In this document: piece by piece, positions 1-7,167 of the stretch
How the letters are laid out: every line of letters starts with the position of its first letter
Position numbering within the stretch: position 1 is the stretch's first letter
NCBI GenBank assembly: GCA_003326205.1
Contig: LWTK01000063.1
Span: forward strand, 1 to 37,277
Length of the DNA: 37,277 bases
From: Nostoc sp. ATCC 43529
GTDB taxonomy: Bacteria; Cyanobacteriota; Cyanobacteriia; Cyanobacteriales; Nostocaceae
Reading direction: 5' to 3'
Position numbers and translations under genes: made by a program
The notes under the pieces: model-generated
What the model was told of the DNA's origin: nothing
Databases searched by the model: none
What the model saw: the letters and a program-made list of their open reading frames with translations, nothing else

Positions 1-151
1 CGGAGAACCCGGAAGAATATTCCGACTCAAATTCTGTCCAGGGTATGAAATTTGCCATAAGTACCCAACGATTATCTGATGATAACTTTCCCTCAAATGG
101 AAGTTCAAAATTTTCTGGTGGAATTGGAGTTGATTCTTCTTTTCGGTACAT
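1..151 (-). CDS. IS5-like transposase, N-terminal part (runs off the edge)
   Basis: Reading leftwards from an ATG at 151, the first ~50 residues begin MYRKEESTPIPPENFELPFE and continue through a DNRWV motif and an IPWTEFE motif. This is the typical opening of DUF772/InsH-type transposases of IS5-like elements in cyanobacteria. The DDE catalytic part would lie beyond base 1. The same frame stays open upstream of the ATG to about 258, so an earlier start (ATG near 192) is possible. The plus-strand ORF over this stretch is its shadow. Family placement is by eye; subgroup unknown. Confidence 0.6.
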   Translation of the reverse strand, partial: MYRKEESTPIPPENFELPFEGKLSSDNRWVLMANFIPWTEFESEYSSGFS

Positions 152-298
152 GGTTACATCGGATACACGCTTATCTCGTCTGACCACAGTCATGCAAGGA
201 TTTTGGGCTATTTTACCTTCAAATCTTGCACCGGAATATACTTCTTTGGTCTGATAATCTAGATACTGCAACCTTTTCTTTTTTTTTCAGCAAGCCCT
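1..298 (-). mobile_element. Left-edge insertion sequence, IS5-like, partial
   Basis: The first ~300 bases look like the 5' end of an insertion sequence that continues past the window edge. On the minus strand an IS5-like transposase N-terminus starts near 151. The GT2 gene at 287-544 loses its normal reading right where this element begins. The boundary is probably near 287-300, where the minus strand reads GGGCTTGCTGAAAAAAA, a plausible terminal repeat. The other end and the target duplication lie outside the window, so the exact boundary is inferred. Confidence 0.6.
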
Positions 299-544
299 AG
301 CAGAGCGAATTCCAGCATTGCGAGCCACAGATAATCCTTGATTGGCTTGATGAATAGCGGTAATGCGGCGATCGCTAAATTCAGCCAGCACTTGTGGAGT
401 GTTATCCTGAGAACCATCGTTGATGACGATAATTTCGTAGTCTTTGTAGGTTTGTGCCAAAACGCTGTTAATTGCCTGACTGACAATATGGCCGCGCTGG
501 TAAGTAGGAATAATAACGCTGACAGTTGGCTCGAAAACTTGCAT
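287..544 (-). pseudogene. Glycosyltransferase family 2, truncated by the left IS
   Basis: The protein starts MQVFEPTVSVIIPTYQR and runs through SVLAQTYKDYEIIVINDGSQDNT and GLSVARNAGIRSAR. This is the nucleotide-sugar-binding half of a GT-A fold family 2 glycosyltransferase, including the NDGS motif. The usual continuation, with the DxD motif (...FLDADD), is missing. The frame ends in A-C-stop at 287 in sequence that appears to belong to the IS. Only about 85 of an expected ~300 residues remain. A longer start at 583 is open, but 544 fits the family better. The gene follows the HPr-kinase-like gene by ~50 bases on the same strand and probably belonged to the RiPP locus, perhaps glycosylating its product. 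The 3' half may survive beyond the element. Confidence 0.75.
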
Positions 545-596
545 ATTTAAAAATTTGCTTAGTAAATATAGGCAGATATCCAAATTACTGGTGTTG

Positions 597-1616
597 CTAA
601 ACCAAAGTATGAATCAGGTGTAAGTTTTCTAAAATAACATCATAAATTTGCCCCAAACTCCCCAAATTATCAGGAAGTAATAACTCCCGCACAGGAACAG
701 TCTTTGCCAATTGACCTAATTCTTGAAACTCCTGTCTACACTGTTGAGAAGTGAGGAAAGCACGTCCATAGGAATTGAACATTAGATGCTTCATTGCTTC
801 AGGCAGAGAAAGAGAGTTAATTATGGGTGCTGTGAGGTTTGAGTCGCGTTTTCCTAATATGTACACAGCAATTAATGGCAACGCTTGGGGTTGAAACTGC
901 CACTGTTCTCTATCTTTTATTTGCAAATCTATAAAGCGTTTATCTAGATTTGTTGATACTAGTGGTAAATCTTCTATTGAGCCGTGAATGGCATTTACAG
1001 AATTAGGCCACAGGCGTAGACGAGGATAAGCAGACTGTACCCAAAACCTTTTTTCATCAGGAATAAGTGCGGCAATATCATCTGCCAATACGGAGAATCC
1101 ACGGCTAGCCAACGCTGCTGCTGTGGTTGATTTCCCTGCGCCTGATTGTCCTAAAATGGCGATCGCACCACCATCAACCGCAACCACACTGGCATGAAGA
1201 CAAGTCACTCCCCGCAGCCGTAACAGATGACCGAGTACACAACCCAGCAGCAAAGATACCGCATCAGTGAATAGTGCATCTCTAGACCAAAAGCCCCAAA
1301 CTTGACTACCATCAGGATTCAAAATGAATTCTACGCAATCAACTCCATCAAAAGACCGTATCCTCCAGTAAGTACCGTCATCCCGATGTGTCGTCCACAG
1401 GTGAAAGCCTGTTTGTTGATACCACTCAAGCGGCACATTCCAAAAAGCTTGGTCGAGTAATGGCGGTTGACTCTGCTGTTCACCAACTAGGTGAATTGCA
1501 ACATCTATCGGTGCAGAACTGTTAACAGTAACTAACCCTGGGAGCAGTCTATTAATAGATATGTTGAGTCCATAAAATTGATAGTAATAGTCATCGTTTT
1601 GAATCGACATTTGCAT
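597..1616 (-). CDS. HPr kinase-like protein of the RiPP locus
   Basis: 339 residues. The C-terminal half resembles HPr kinase: HAS at 141-143, a P-loop GQSGAGKST at 156-164, an Asp pair at 179-180 (LADDIA) and an RLRLWP segment at 199-204. The N-terminal ~120 residues match the less conserved region seen in stand-alone HprK-like proteins of RiPP clusters. Cyanobacteria lack a classical sugar PTS, so a role on HPr is unlikely. In the paeninodin lasso cluster such a kinase phosphorylates the precursor's C-terminal Ser. Here the cores end in LP and VLD, so another Ser/Thr would have to be the target; this is inference. It lies ~245 bases downstream of the nearer precursor and ~50 bases upstream of the GT2 fragment. 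An internal ATG at 1610 is an equally good start. Confidence 0.75.
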   Translation of the reverse strand: MQMSIQNDDYYYQFYGLNISINRLLPGLVTVNSSAPIDVAIHLVGEQQSQPPLLDQAFWNVPLEWYQQTGFHLWTTHRDDGTYWRIRSFDGVDCVEFILNPDGSQVWGFWSRDALFTDAVSLLLGCVLGHLLRLRGVTCLHASVVAVDGGAIAILGQSGAGKSTTAAALASRGFSVLADDIAALIPDEKRFWVQSAYPRLRLWPNSVNAIHGSIEDLPLVSTNLDKRFIDLQIKDREQWQFQPQALPLIAVYILGKRDSNLTAPIINSLSLPEAMKHLMFNSYGRAFLTSQQCRQEFQELGQLAKTVPVRELLLPDNLGSLGQIYDVILENLHLIHTLV

Positions 1617-1655
1617 TTATATTTATTTTTATCTGCAAATTCAGGAGTTTCATAA

Positions 1656-1680
1656 CTCCGACTTTTTCAAAAAGTCGGGG
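1656..1680. repeat. Near-perfect palindrome (CCGACTTTTT / AAAAAGTCGG)
   Basis: Arms at 1658-1667 and 1669-1678 are exact complements around a single base. The element lies between the first precursor and the kinase gene. A related palindrome with the same CCGACTT core is at 32521-32554, so this is probably a dispersed hairpin family. It might also attenuate transcription from precursor into kinase. Confidence 0.7.
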
Positions 1681-1860
1681 TTCTTTTGGAAAGGAGAAAT
1701 TTACACACTTTATTTTCACAAAGTGTTAAGGAAAAAGGTAGGTCAAAAATCCCTTTTAGTCTAGATTTGTTAGGTCAATAAAATTGCCTAATAAACCCTT
1801 CCTACTTGCTAACTCTACCCTGCCATCATTTATATGACAGGGAGTGAAGTTGAGCTTTGC

Positions 1861-2010
1861 TTAAGGAAGACCAGTAATGGGGGGGCCAGGTCTTGTAGTT
1901 GTACCAAAACCACCACTACCACCGACTTGTTGTGTCAAACCAGATATTTTACCGTGAGCTTTCAATTCTGGTTCCGAATAGTTTTTTTTCGCGTTTTCAG
2001 ATTGTGACAT
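1861..2010 (-). CDS. RiPP precursor peptide 1, lasso-type leader
   Basis: 49 residues from the ATG at 2010, preceded by AAGGA at good spacing; a longer start at 2046 is open but unlikely. The leader holds YSEPELKAHGKISGLTQ, matching the YxxPxL...G...LTQ signature bound by PqqD-like recognition elements; Thr at position -2 of the leader is the hallmark of lasso precursors. The predicted core starts QVGGSGGFGTTT and ends RPGPPITGLP. It contains no Asp or Glu, so the usual macrolactam between residue 1 and an acidic residue at 7-9 cannot form. GGSGG also offers a possible double-Gly cleavage site. The first 20 residues after the leader Tyr are nearly identical to precursor 2 and only the tail differs. 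Confidence 0.85.
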   Translation of the reverse strand: MSQSENAKKNYSEPELKAHGKISGLTQQVGGSGGFGTTTRPGPPITGLP

Positions 2011-2193
2011 TTGAAGAATCCTTACGTATGTAAACAATAGCCTCATAAGAGGGCAATTAGAAAGGTCTATTTAGTCTAGATTGATTAGGTCAATAAAATT
2101 GCCTAATCAATCTTTCCTACTTGCTAAGTCTACCCTGGCATCATTTATATGACAATGAGTGAAATTGAGCTTTTCGTGTTTTTTTCTACTTAA

Positions 2194-2349
2194 CTAATCA
2201 AGAACAGTGGTAGTAGGTATGGGGAATCCGGTTGTAGTACCAAAACCACCGCTACCACCCACTTGTTGTGTCAAACCAGATATTTTACCGTGAGCTTTTA
2301 ATTCTGGTTCATAATAGTTTTTTTTCGCGTTTTCTTCAGATTTAGCCAT
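2194..2349 (-). CDS. RiPP precursor peptide 2, lasso-type leader
   Basis: 51 residues from the ATG at 2349 to TAG at 2194, with AAGGG ahead of the start. The leader reads MAKSEENAKKNYYEPELKAH and continues to LTQ. The core begins QVGGSGGFGTTT, identical to precursor 1, then diverges to a tail of GFPIPTTTVLD. The only acidic core residue is the final Asp (core position 23), so a lasso ring at 7-9 is not possible. The Thr-rich tail could be a target for the neighbouring kinase or glycosyltransferases (inference). The gene lies ~420 bases downstream of the GT4 gene, same strand. Gene-finders would easily miss it because of its length. Confidence 0.85.
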   Translation of the reverse strand: MAKSEENAKKNYYEPELKAHGKISGLTQQVGGSGGFGTTTGFPIPTTTVLD

Positions 2350-2768
2350 TTCAAAAACCCTTTTTATGTTTTACTTATTTGGAATTATCAGACTATAAAA
2401 TAATACCATCACCAAATTAAATTTACATGAAGATTGTTAAATTTATTAGTACTCTGTAGCGTCAATTCGCTATGGTGCAAATGACAAGATTAACTTGACT
2501 ACTCATGCCCTGTGGAAGGTGAAACAACCTTGCAGCTTGCTAAAGGGTTCTTATTTTAAAAATTGATAGATTGGTAATAGGATTTTGGGTTAAGTAAGTA
2601 GGCGAGAATAAATGAAACTAAGTTAAGTAATCTAAAAAATCTTGATATTAGTTTGTAGTGAGGGCTTCAGCCCTCATTTGAGGACTAAAGTCCTCACTAC
2701 AAAGCTTTAATTATTTACGCCAAGACTTTCTTCATAAATTAAGCAGAAAGTTGGTTAATGAAGGTAGT
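2350..2768. other. Spacer with inverted-repeat element, upstream of the precursors
   Basis: No gene seen. The part next to precursor 2 (2350-2640) is AT-rich and is the likely place for a promoter serving the precursors, though no clear boxes stand out. A 52-base palindromic element sits at 2652-2703. Confidence 0.6.
2652..2703. repeat. 52-base palindromic repeat (TTTGTAGTGAGG ... CCTCACTACAAA)
   Basis: Outer arms TTTGTAGTGAGG and CCTCACTACAAA are exact complements. Inside lie two nested hairpins, GAGGGCTTCAGCCCTC and GAGGACTAAAGTCCTC. The layout is that of a REP/MITE-like dispersed cyanobacterial repeat rather than a terminator. Confidence 0.75.
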
Positions 2769-3950
2769 TCACGCAGAGATTACCTTGGTAGCAGATGCTA
2801 AATCTTCATATATCTGAAACAGCCGCTTTTGTAAAATGGCCTCATCATACTGCTCGACAATAACTTGCCGTGCTTGTGCAAGATGTACTTCTCGCTCTTG
2901 GGGAGGTTGATTGACAACTTTAATCATTGCCTCTGCTAGAGCAGTCGGGTTTTCAGGTTCTACCAAAGTACAAAATTCTTCAATAAAAGTACCTCGATAA
3001 GCTAACAAATCACAGGTAATCACTGGGCGTTCACAGGCAACTGCTTCAATGAGTGTCGAAGGAAAGGCATCGCTGGTAGGATAATTGATAATCACATCTG
3101 CTAAGTTGTAGCCAGTAGGCATAAAAGTATAAGGTAGGGCTGGCATCCAGCGCAGATTTTCTAATAAGCCCAGTTCTTCTGCTTTTTTGCGGATGCTTTC
3201 GTAAATAGGCACTGCTTCCTCCCCACCACCACGCCCTAGCTTTGAAAAGACGAGTACCGTCGGTTTGGTGAATTGAGGAAAAGCCTGTGCATAGGCTGTA
3301 AATATCTGCTCGTGATTGTACAGTTTAGACCAACCACGGGGCGAAAGCAGAATTGTGGGTGCTTCGGTAATCTTCAATACTTCCCGCCGCCACTTTGGTA
3401 AATCCTTGGTGACTCCAGAGCGAAAATGTTGGGGGTTTGTCCCTAAAGGAATTAATTCTACTCGTTGTTCAGGGTTCAGCAGTGCTTTAGATTTCTCTAT
3501 TAAATTAGGTGTCTCTACAATCAGCACACCAGTGTTCTTAAACACTTGGCTAACCCTATCTGTATGCTTGCTTTGTTCCCTTTCTGGTTGTAGTAAATGA
3601 TTTAAAAAGCCCCAAGCAGAGACGACAAGAGGTTTAAGATTTGCTAAGGCACAACAGTAGGCGTGCCAGCCAATGGCGTGGACATGGATAATATCAGGCT
3701 GGAATTCGTCTACAAGTTTACGTAACGGCTCTACCATTTCCTCCGCCATCCGATCTTCGTATGGGTAGGTGTTGGTAAACTCCTCTAGATACTTTCGCCA
3801 AACAGTGGGGAAATAGCGATAATTTTTGGGAGCTTCAGTTTCATAGGGGTCTACATCTCCTAGTAGCCAAACTTCATAACCTGCTTTAACTACCCAATCT
3901 AAGGGTCTTGTCAAGGCAACGCCCCCAGCACCAATCATCAGTACACGCAT
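2769..3950 (-). CDS. Glycosyltransferase, family 4 / GT1-like (GT-B fold)
   Basis: 393 residues starting MRVLMIGAGGVALTRPLDW, a Rossmann nucleotide-binding opening in the N-terminal GT-B domain. DIIHVHAIGWHAY (~85-97) is the acceptor-side motif of family 4 enzymes. The C-terminal domain has ILLSPRGWSKLYNHEQIFTA and, near 290-330, SDAFPSTLIEAVACERPVI, the E-x7-E donor-sugar-binding region. It would transfer a sugar from a nucleotide donor in the cytoplasm; donor and acceptor cannot be read from sequence. It lies ~30 bases after the PqqD-like gene and upstream of the precursors on the same strand, so a role in decorating the RiPP is attractive but unproven. Cell-surface glycan synthesis is the alternative. 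Confidence 0.8.
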   Translation of the reverse strand: MRVLMIGAGGVALTRPLDWVVKAGYEVWLLGDVDPYETEAPKNYRYFPTVWRKYLEEFTNTYPYEDRMAEEMVEPLRKLVDEFQPDIIHVHAIGWHAYCCALANLKPLVVSAWGFLNHLLQPEREQSKHTDRVSQVFKNTGVLIVETPNLIEKSKALLNPEQRVELIPLGTNPQHFRSGVTKDLPKWRREVLKITEAPTILLSPRGWSKLYNHEQIFTAYAQAFPQFTKPTVLVFSKLGRGGGEEAVPIYESIRKKAEELGLLENLRWMPALPYTFMPTGYNLADVIINYPTSDAFPSTLIEAVACERPVITCDLLAYRGTFIEEFCTLVEPENPTALAEAMIKVVNQPPQEREVHLAQARQVIVEQYDEAILQKRLFQIYEDLASATKVISA

Positions 3951-3978
3951 GATTTGATTTTTTGCTTTAAGTTAAGAG

Positions 3979-4269
3979 TTAAGAATCAGTAATTTCCACT
4001 AATCCAGCCTTAACCAATTTATCAATAAACTTGAGCAAGTCTTGTTTTAACTTTTCTGGCTCGACATCATACTCTTTTAGCAAGGTGTCGTAAGCTGTCT
4101 GGATAGAATCTGACTCAGTTAGTACAAAGAATATTTTTGTACCAACTTCGTTTTGACTAAAATATTCTTCAGTTTGCAGATTCAATAAAACTGATTCTCC
4201 TGCTAAGTCTTGAGTCAGAACATTTGCAGATAAGGATACTTTTTTATTTAAAACTATTTGTGTTGTCAT
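3979..4269 (-). CDS. PqqD-family peptide recognition protein (RRE)
   Basis: 96 residues from the ATG at 4269. VSLSANVLTQDLAGESVLLNLQTEEYF, then NEVGTKIFFVL and LKQDLLKFIDKLVKAGLV, match the beta-strand and winged-helix pattern of PqqD/RRE proteins. Such proteins bind the leader peptide (here the YxxPxL motif) and present it to processing enzymes; in lasso systems this is protein B1. An in-frame ATG at 4317 would add 16 residues and overlaps the stop of the small upstream ORF in an ATGA arrangement, so the longer form cannot be ruled out. It is the first clear gene of the minus-strand RiPP locus. Confidence 0.8.
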   Translation of the reverse strand: MTTQIVLNKKVSLSANVLTQDLAGESVLLNLQTEEYFSQNEVGTKIFFVLTESDSIQTAYDTLLKEYDVEPEKLKQDLLKFIDKLVKAGLVEITDS

Positions 4270-4313
4270 TTGTTTCAAGAAGTAATGATTGTAGTTGATT
4301 ATAAGTTTTTTTG

Positions 4314-4463
4314 TCATTTTGTAGGGTTTTTCAAGACTTTGATTTGATTCTTAATCTGATTGAGTTCTCCTTTCAAAGCCTGAATTTCAGACCAATGATT
4401 TTGGAGAAGCCAAGCGGTAAGGGCACAGCAATGTTCCCTACGATAGATGTGGTTCAAATGCAT
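4314..4463 (-). CDS. Small hypothetical ORF, possibly coupled to the PqqD-like gene
   Basis: 49 residues starting MHLNHIYRREHCCALTAWLL and ending in a Lys/Asn-rich amphipathic stretch (HWSEIQALKGELNQIKNQIK) that could form a short coiled coil. Its TGA overlaps an ATG of the PqqD-like gene (ATGA at 4317-4314), which suggests translational coupling. I recognise no family. It may be a genuine small locus protein, or the 3' remnant of a larger gene lost upstream. No strong ribosome site is visible. Confidence 0.35.
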   Translation of the reverse strand: MHLNHIYRREHCCALTAWLLQNHWSEIQALKGELNQIKNQIKVLKNPTK

Positions 4464-4579
4464 GAAAAGTGCTGTAATTATTGAATTAGTATATCCTACA
4501 GCGATCGCCTTAATGAACGCATCGTATAAGTGTCCTATTTTTGACTAGGATCGATGACCTATATAAGTATTAATTATTG

Positions 4580-5290
4580 TTAGATTTGATAGTCCAGTGC
4601 TAGTAAAACTCTGCCACATTGTTGATTTGCGGGTACAGCTTCCAATATCTTTTTTGGTTTGGGTAAGTTGAGGTTGTTCATTTGTTCGATGAACTGGTTG
4701 CGAGTGCGTCCAGCAAATCGGGGATTCCAGCGTTTTTCTTCGCCAATGGTGGATACTGTTCGTCCTTGGTAGTCATGAGCGGGATATACTAAGGTGTCTT
4801 CTGGTAATGCGAACAGCTTTTGAGTCACGGCATCATACAATGCCCCTGCATCGCCGTTTTGGAAGTCGGTACGACCGCAACCCCCAATAAATAAGGCATC
4901 TCCAGTTAACAGATGAGTATCATTGACTAAGTATGCCAAGTGGCTGTTAGTATGACCAGGGGTAGCGATCGCTCTAATTTGAACGCTGCTCAATTGCAAG
5001 ATGTTACCGTCGCCAATGTATTGGTCTGCACAGGTAACTGCTGAATTCTCAGGCACAACACCTAAACAACCTGTCAGTGACCTCAGTCTGTCTGTACCAG
5101 TGATGTGGTCGGCATGAATGTGAGTTTCCAAACAATAGCGCAGAGTCAGATCTAATTGTTGCAATACTTTTAAATCGCGTTCAACTTGTTCCAATACAGA
5201 ATCAACTAAGATGGCTGTTTTCGTTTCTGGGTCAGCAATCAAGTAAGTATAAGTACTCGATTCTTTATCGAACAGTTGACGAAATAACAT
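4580..5290 (-). CDS. Persulfide dioxygenase-like MBL-fold protein (ETHE1 type)
   Basis: 236 residues from the ATG at 5290 (MLFRQLFDKESSTYTYLIAD), the usual start and length for ETHE1-like enzymes. Metal ligands are visible: THIHADH at 56-62, His113 in TPGHT, Asp131 in GDALFIGGCGRTDFQ and His172 in YPAHDY. The GGCGRTDF segment separates ETHE1 persulfide dioxygenases from glyoxalase II. The expected reaction is oxidation of glutathione persulfide to sulfite and glutathione with one iron. The frame is open for 56 more codons upstream (to 5458), but that part does not resemble the family and is probably not translated. A spacer of ~360 bases separates it from the P450. Confidence 0.85.
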   Translation of the reverse strand: MLFRQLFDKESSTYTYLIADPETKTAILVDSVLEQVERDLKVLQQLDLTLRYCLETHIHADHITGTDRLRSLTGCLGVVPENSAVTCADQYIGDGNILQLSSVQIRAIATPGHTNSHLAYLVNDTHLLTGDALFIGGCGRTDFQNGDAGALYDAVTQKLFALPEDTLVYPAHDYQGRTVSTIGEEKRWNPRFAGRTRNQFIEQMNNLNLPKPKKILEAVPANQQCGRVLLALDYQI

Positions 5291-5651
5291 AACAGGTTTC
5301 CTCAACGTGAATGATAGATTTCTTTCCACAGCAGTAGCATGAGAATTGAGGGATTTCAGTAACTCCTGCGCCAAACTTGCTGCTTGAACCCAAATTTCTG
5401 GAACAGCGGTACTTTCCCAAAGATTGCCTTTGCGCGGTGTCCCTAAGGTGTACAGCATTTGAGATGCTTTGATCTCACCCCCAACCCCTCTCCTAGAAGG
5501 AGAGTGAGGCTGGGTGGTTGAGGTCTGTCGAATTCACGTTAAATCATCCTTATTTTTTGCGTAGATGCGTAACGGCTTACCGCAGCCTACTGCCAAAAAC
5601 GCCAAGGGCGCAGAGAGAAGAAAAACAAGTAATCTTCTAGTAAGAAAGCAC
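5291..5651. other. Spacer with cyanobacterial repeat fragments
   Basis: The part at 5475-5520 reads CTCACCCCCAACCCCTCTCC followed by its partial complement, a common interspersed repeat. The part at 5555-5615 (GCGTAACGGCTTACCGCAG ... CGCCAAGGGCG) resembles the repeat at 12222-12320. The open frame at 5291-5458 continues the ETHE1-like frame upstream but has no recognisable content. Confidence 0.55.
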
Positions 5652-7019
5652 TTAAATCACACCCTGAGTCGTGAGAGGTGTGGTTTGCTTCAATGTTACT
5701 TTCACCCCAAATGCAGGGCGTAACGTAATCGAAGCTTGAGGAACAATTTTATGGTCTGGTACAAGATTTAATTCAAATTTTTGGGCGATGGTTGCTAATA
5801 ATAAAACTGCTTCCATCAAGGCAAAACTTTTACCAATACAAATCCGCGGCCCATCACCAAAGGGAAAGTAAACTCCTCTCGGCAGCTTTTTCTCTAAATC
5901 ATCAGCCCAACGTTCCGGTTTAAATATTTCTGGGTCTTCAAAGTAGTGAGGATTGCGATGCATTACCCACTGGCTCATAATAATCGTACAATCTTGGGGC
6001 ACTTGATAACCGCCAATTTCACAATCTTGGCTAGCTTTACGTGCCATGCTATATACAGCAGGAAATACTCGCATTGTCTCCTTAATAACCATATCGGTGT
6101 AGCGCAAGTTTGGTATATCTGCAATGTTAGGAGAACGCCCTCCTAAAACTTGTTTTAATTCTGCTGATAATTGACTACGTACTTGGGGATATCGAGATAA
6201 AAGTATCCACGCTCCCGTTAAAGTATTAGATGTGGTTTCATGTCCTGCTAACATTAAAGTTGCGATTTCATCTCGTAACTGGCGATCGCTCATTTGGCTG
6301 CCATCTTCTTGATCCTTTGCTGCCATTAACATTGACAGTAAATCTCCAGGATTTTCACCACTAGCCCGCCGTTGATTTATCATCTCATAAATAGTTTTAT
6401 CCATCTGCTTGATGGCATTTCTGTAGCGAATATTCTCAGGTCTAGGGAACCATTCCAAGAAGATAAAATTTTGCTGGCGTTTACTTTCAAACCAATCTGA
6501 TGTTACATCTAGTGCATGGGCAACATCTTGCGCTTGTCCTTCGCTCAGGTCGCGGTTAAATATTGTTTTCATTACAATATTTAATGTTAGGCGCATCATG
6601 TCTCGATGAACATCACGAGTTTCGCCATCTTGCCAAGTATCCAGCATTTGTTCGGTGTAGGCAACCATTATATCGCCATAACTAGCAATGCGTTTCTGGT
6701 GGAAAACAGGTTGTATCAACCTTCGTTGGCGAAACCAAGAATCTCCTTCACTAGTAAGAAGTCCTTCACCCAATAAGGTTTTGAGGGCATGTAAAGAACG
6801 ACTTTTAACAAATAAATTTGTGTCTTTAAGTACTTGCTCAATATAGCTAGGATTAGTTATAAAACAAGCTGGGGTTAATCCTAAACGTATAGGTATAATA
6901 TCACCATATTCACGAGCGCATTTAGTTAAAAATCCCAAAGGGTCGCGACCAAAATCAAGCAGACTACCCACGATAGAATTTGTTTCTGGGCCGGGTAATT
7001 CAAAGATATCTTGAGTCAT
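5652..7019 (-). CDS. Cytochrome P450, CYP110-like
   Basis: 455 residues, full length. The I-helix oxygen-activation motif AGHETT is at 258-263, the K-helix ExxR pair is Glu314/Arg317, the PERW motif is near 368-371, and the heme loop FGDGPRICIG at 388-397 places the heme-thiolate ligand at Cys394. No signal or membrane anchor is present, so it is a soluble bacterial P450. Overall it resembles the CYP110 family widespread in heterocyst-forming cyanobacteria, whose members oxidise fatty acids, alkanes or terpenes; the substrate cannot be told from sequence. Redox partners are not in the window. It is transcribed away from the ligase at 7168, with ~150 bases between the starts. Confidence 0.9.
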   Translation of the reverse strand: MTQDIFELPGPETNSIVGSLLDFGRDPLGFLTKCAREYGDIIPIRLGLTPACFITNPSYIEQVLKDTNLFVKSRSLHALKTLLGEGLLTSEGDSWFRQRRLIQPVFHQKRIASYGDIMVAYTEQMLDTWQDGETRDVHRDMMRLTLNIVMKTIFNRDLSEGQAQDVAHALDVTSDWFESKRQQNFIFLEWFPRPENIRYRNAIKQMDKTIYEMINQRRASGENPGDLLSMLMAAKDQEDGSQMSDRQLRDEIATLMLAGHETTSNTLTGAWILLSRYPQVRSQLSAELKQVLGGRSPNIADIPNLRYTDMVIKETMRVFPAVYSMARKASQDCEIGGYQVPQDCTIIMSQWVMHRNPHYFEDPEIFKPERWADDLEKKLPRGVYFPFGDGPRICIGKSFALMEAVLLLATIAQKFELNLVPDHKIVPQASITLRPAFGVKVTLKQTTPLTTQGVI

Positions 7020-7167
7020 GGAGATTTATCGCCTCGCTGGGTAAGTCCTAACTCAAATCTTGAAAAACCTTTCATTTTATAACTTCTATCAAAGGGAAGA
7101 ATACCATACTGCGCCAAATTCCAGTAAATCGACAATTACAGCAAATTAACTAAGAGACACTTGAGAA

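Larger units (their letters stand above)
1755..2349 (-). repeat. Tandem duplication: precursor plus 3' hairpin segment, two copies
   Basis: Two units of ~320 bases lie head to tail. Each holds a precursor ORF (1861-2010 and 2194-2349) followed on the minus strand by a conserved ~105-base segment (1755-1858 and 2070-2174). The 3' segments share long identical runs such as GGTCAATAAAATTGCCTAAT and CATCATTTATATGACA. Each can form hairpins: GATTAGG/CCTAATC in the 2070 copy and CCTGTCAT/ATGGCAGG in the 1755 copy. The duplication would let one copy diverge while the leader stays constant. Confidence 0.85.

Noticed and set aside
45..254. 69-codon plus-strand frame at the left edge
   Set aside because: It is antisense to the IS5-like transposase start, whose residues match a known N-terminus; the plus-strand product has no recognisable content.
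2350..2768. Possible third RiPP precursor upstream of precursor 2
   Set aside because: I looked for the YxxPxL/LTQ signature on the minus strand and found none; the stretch is AT-rich and has the palindromic element.
5291..5458. 56-residue N-terminal extension of the ETHE1-like protein
   Set aside because: The family starts at MLFRQLF-type residues; the extension shows no family resemblance and crosses spacer-like sequence.
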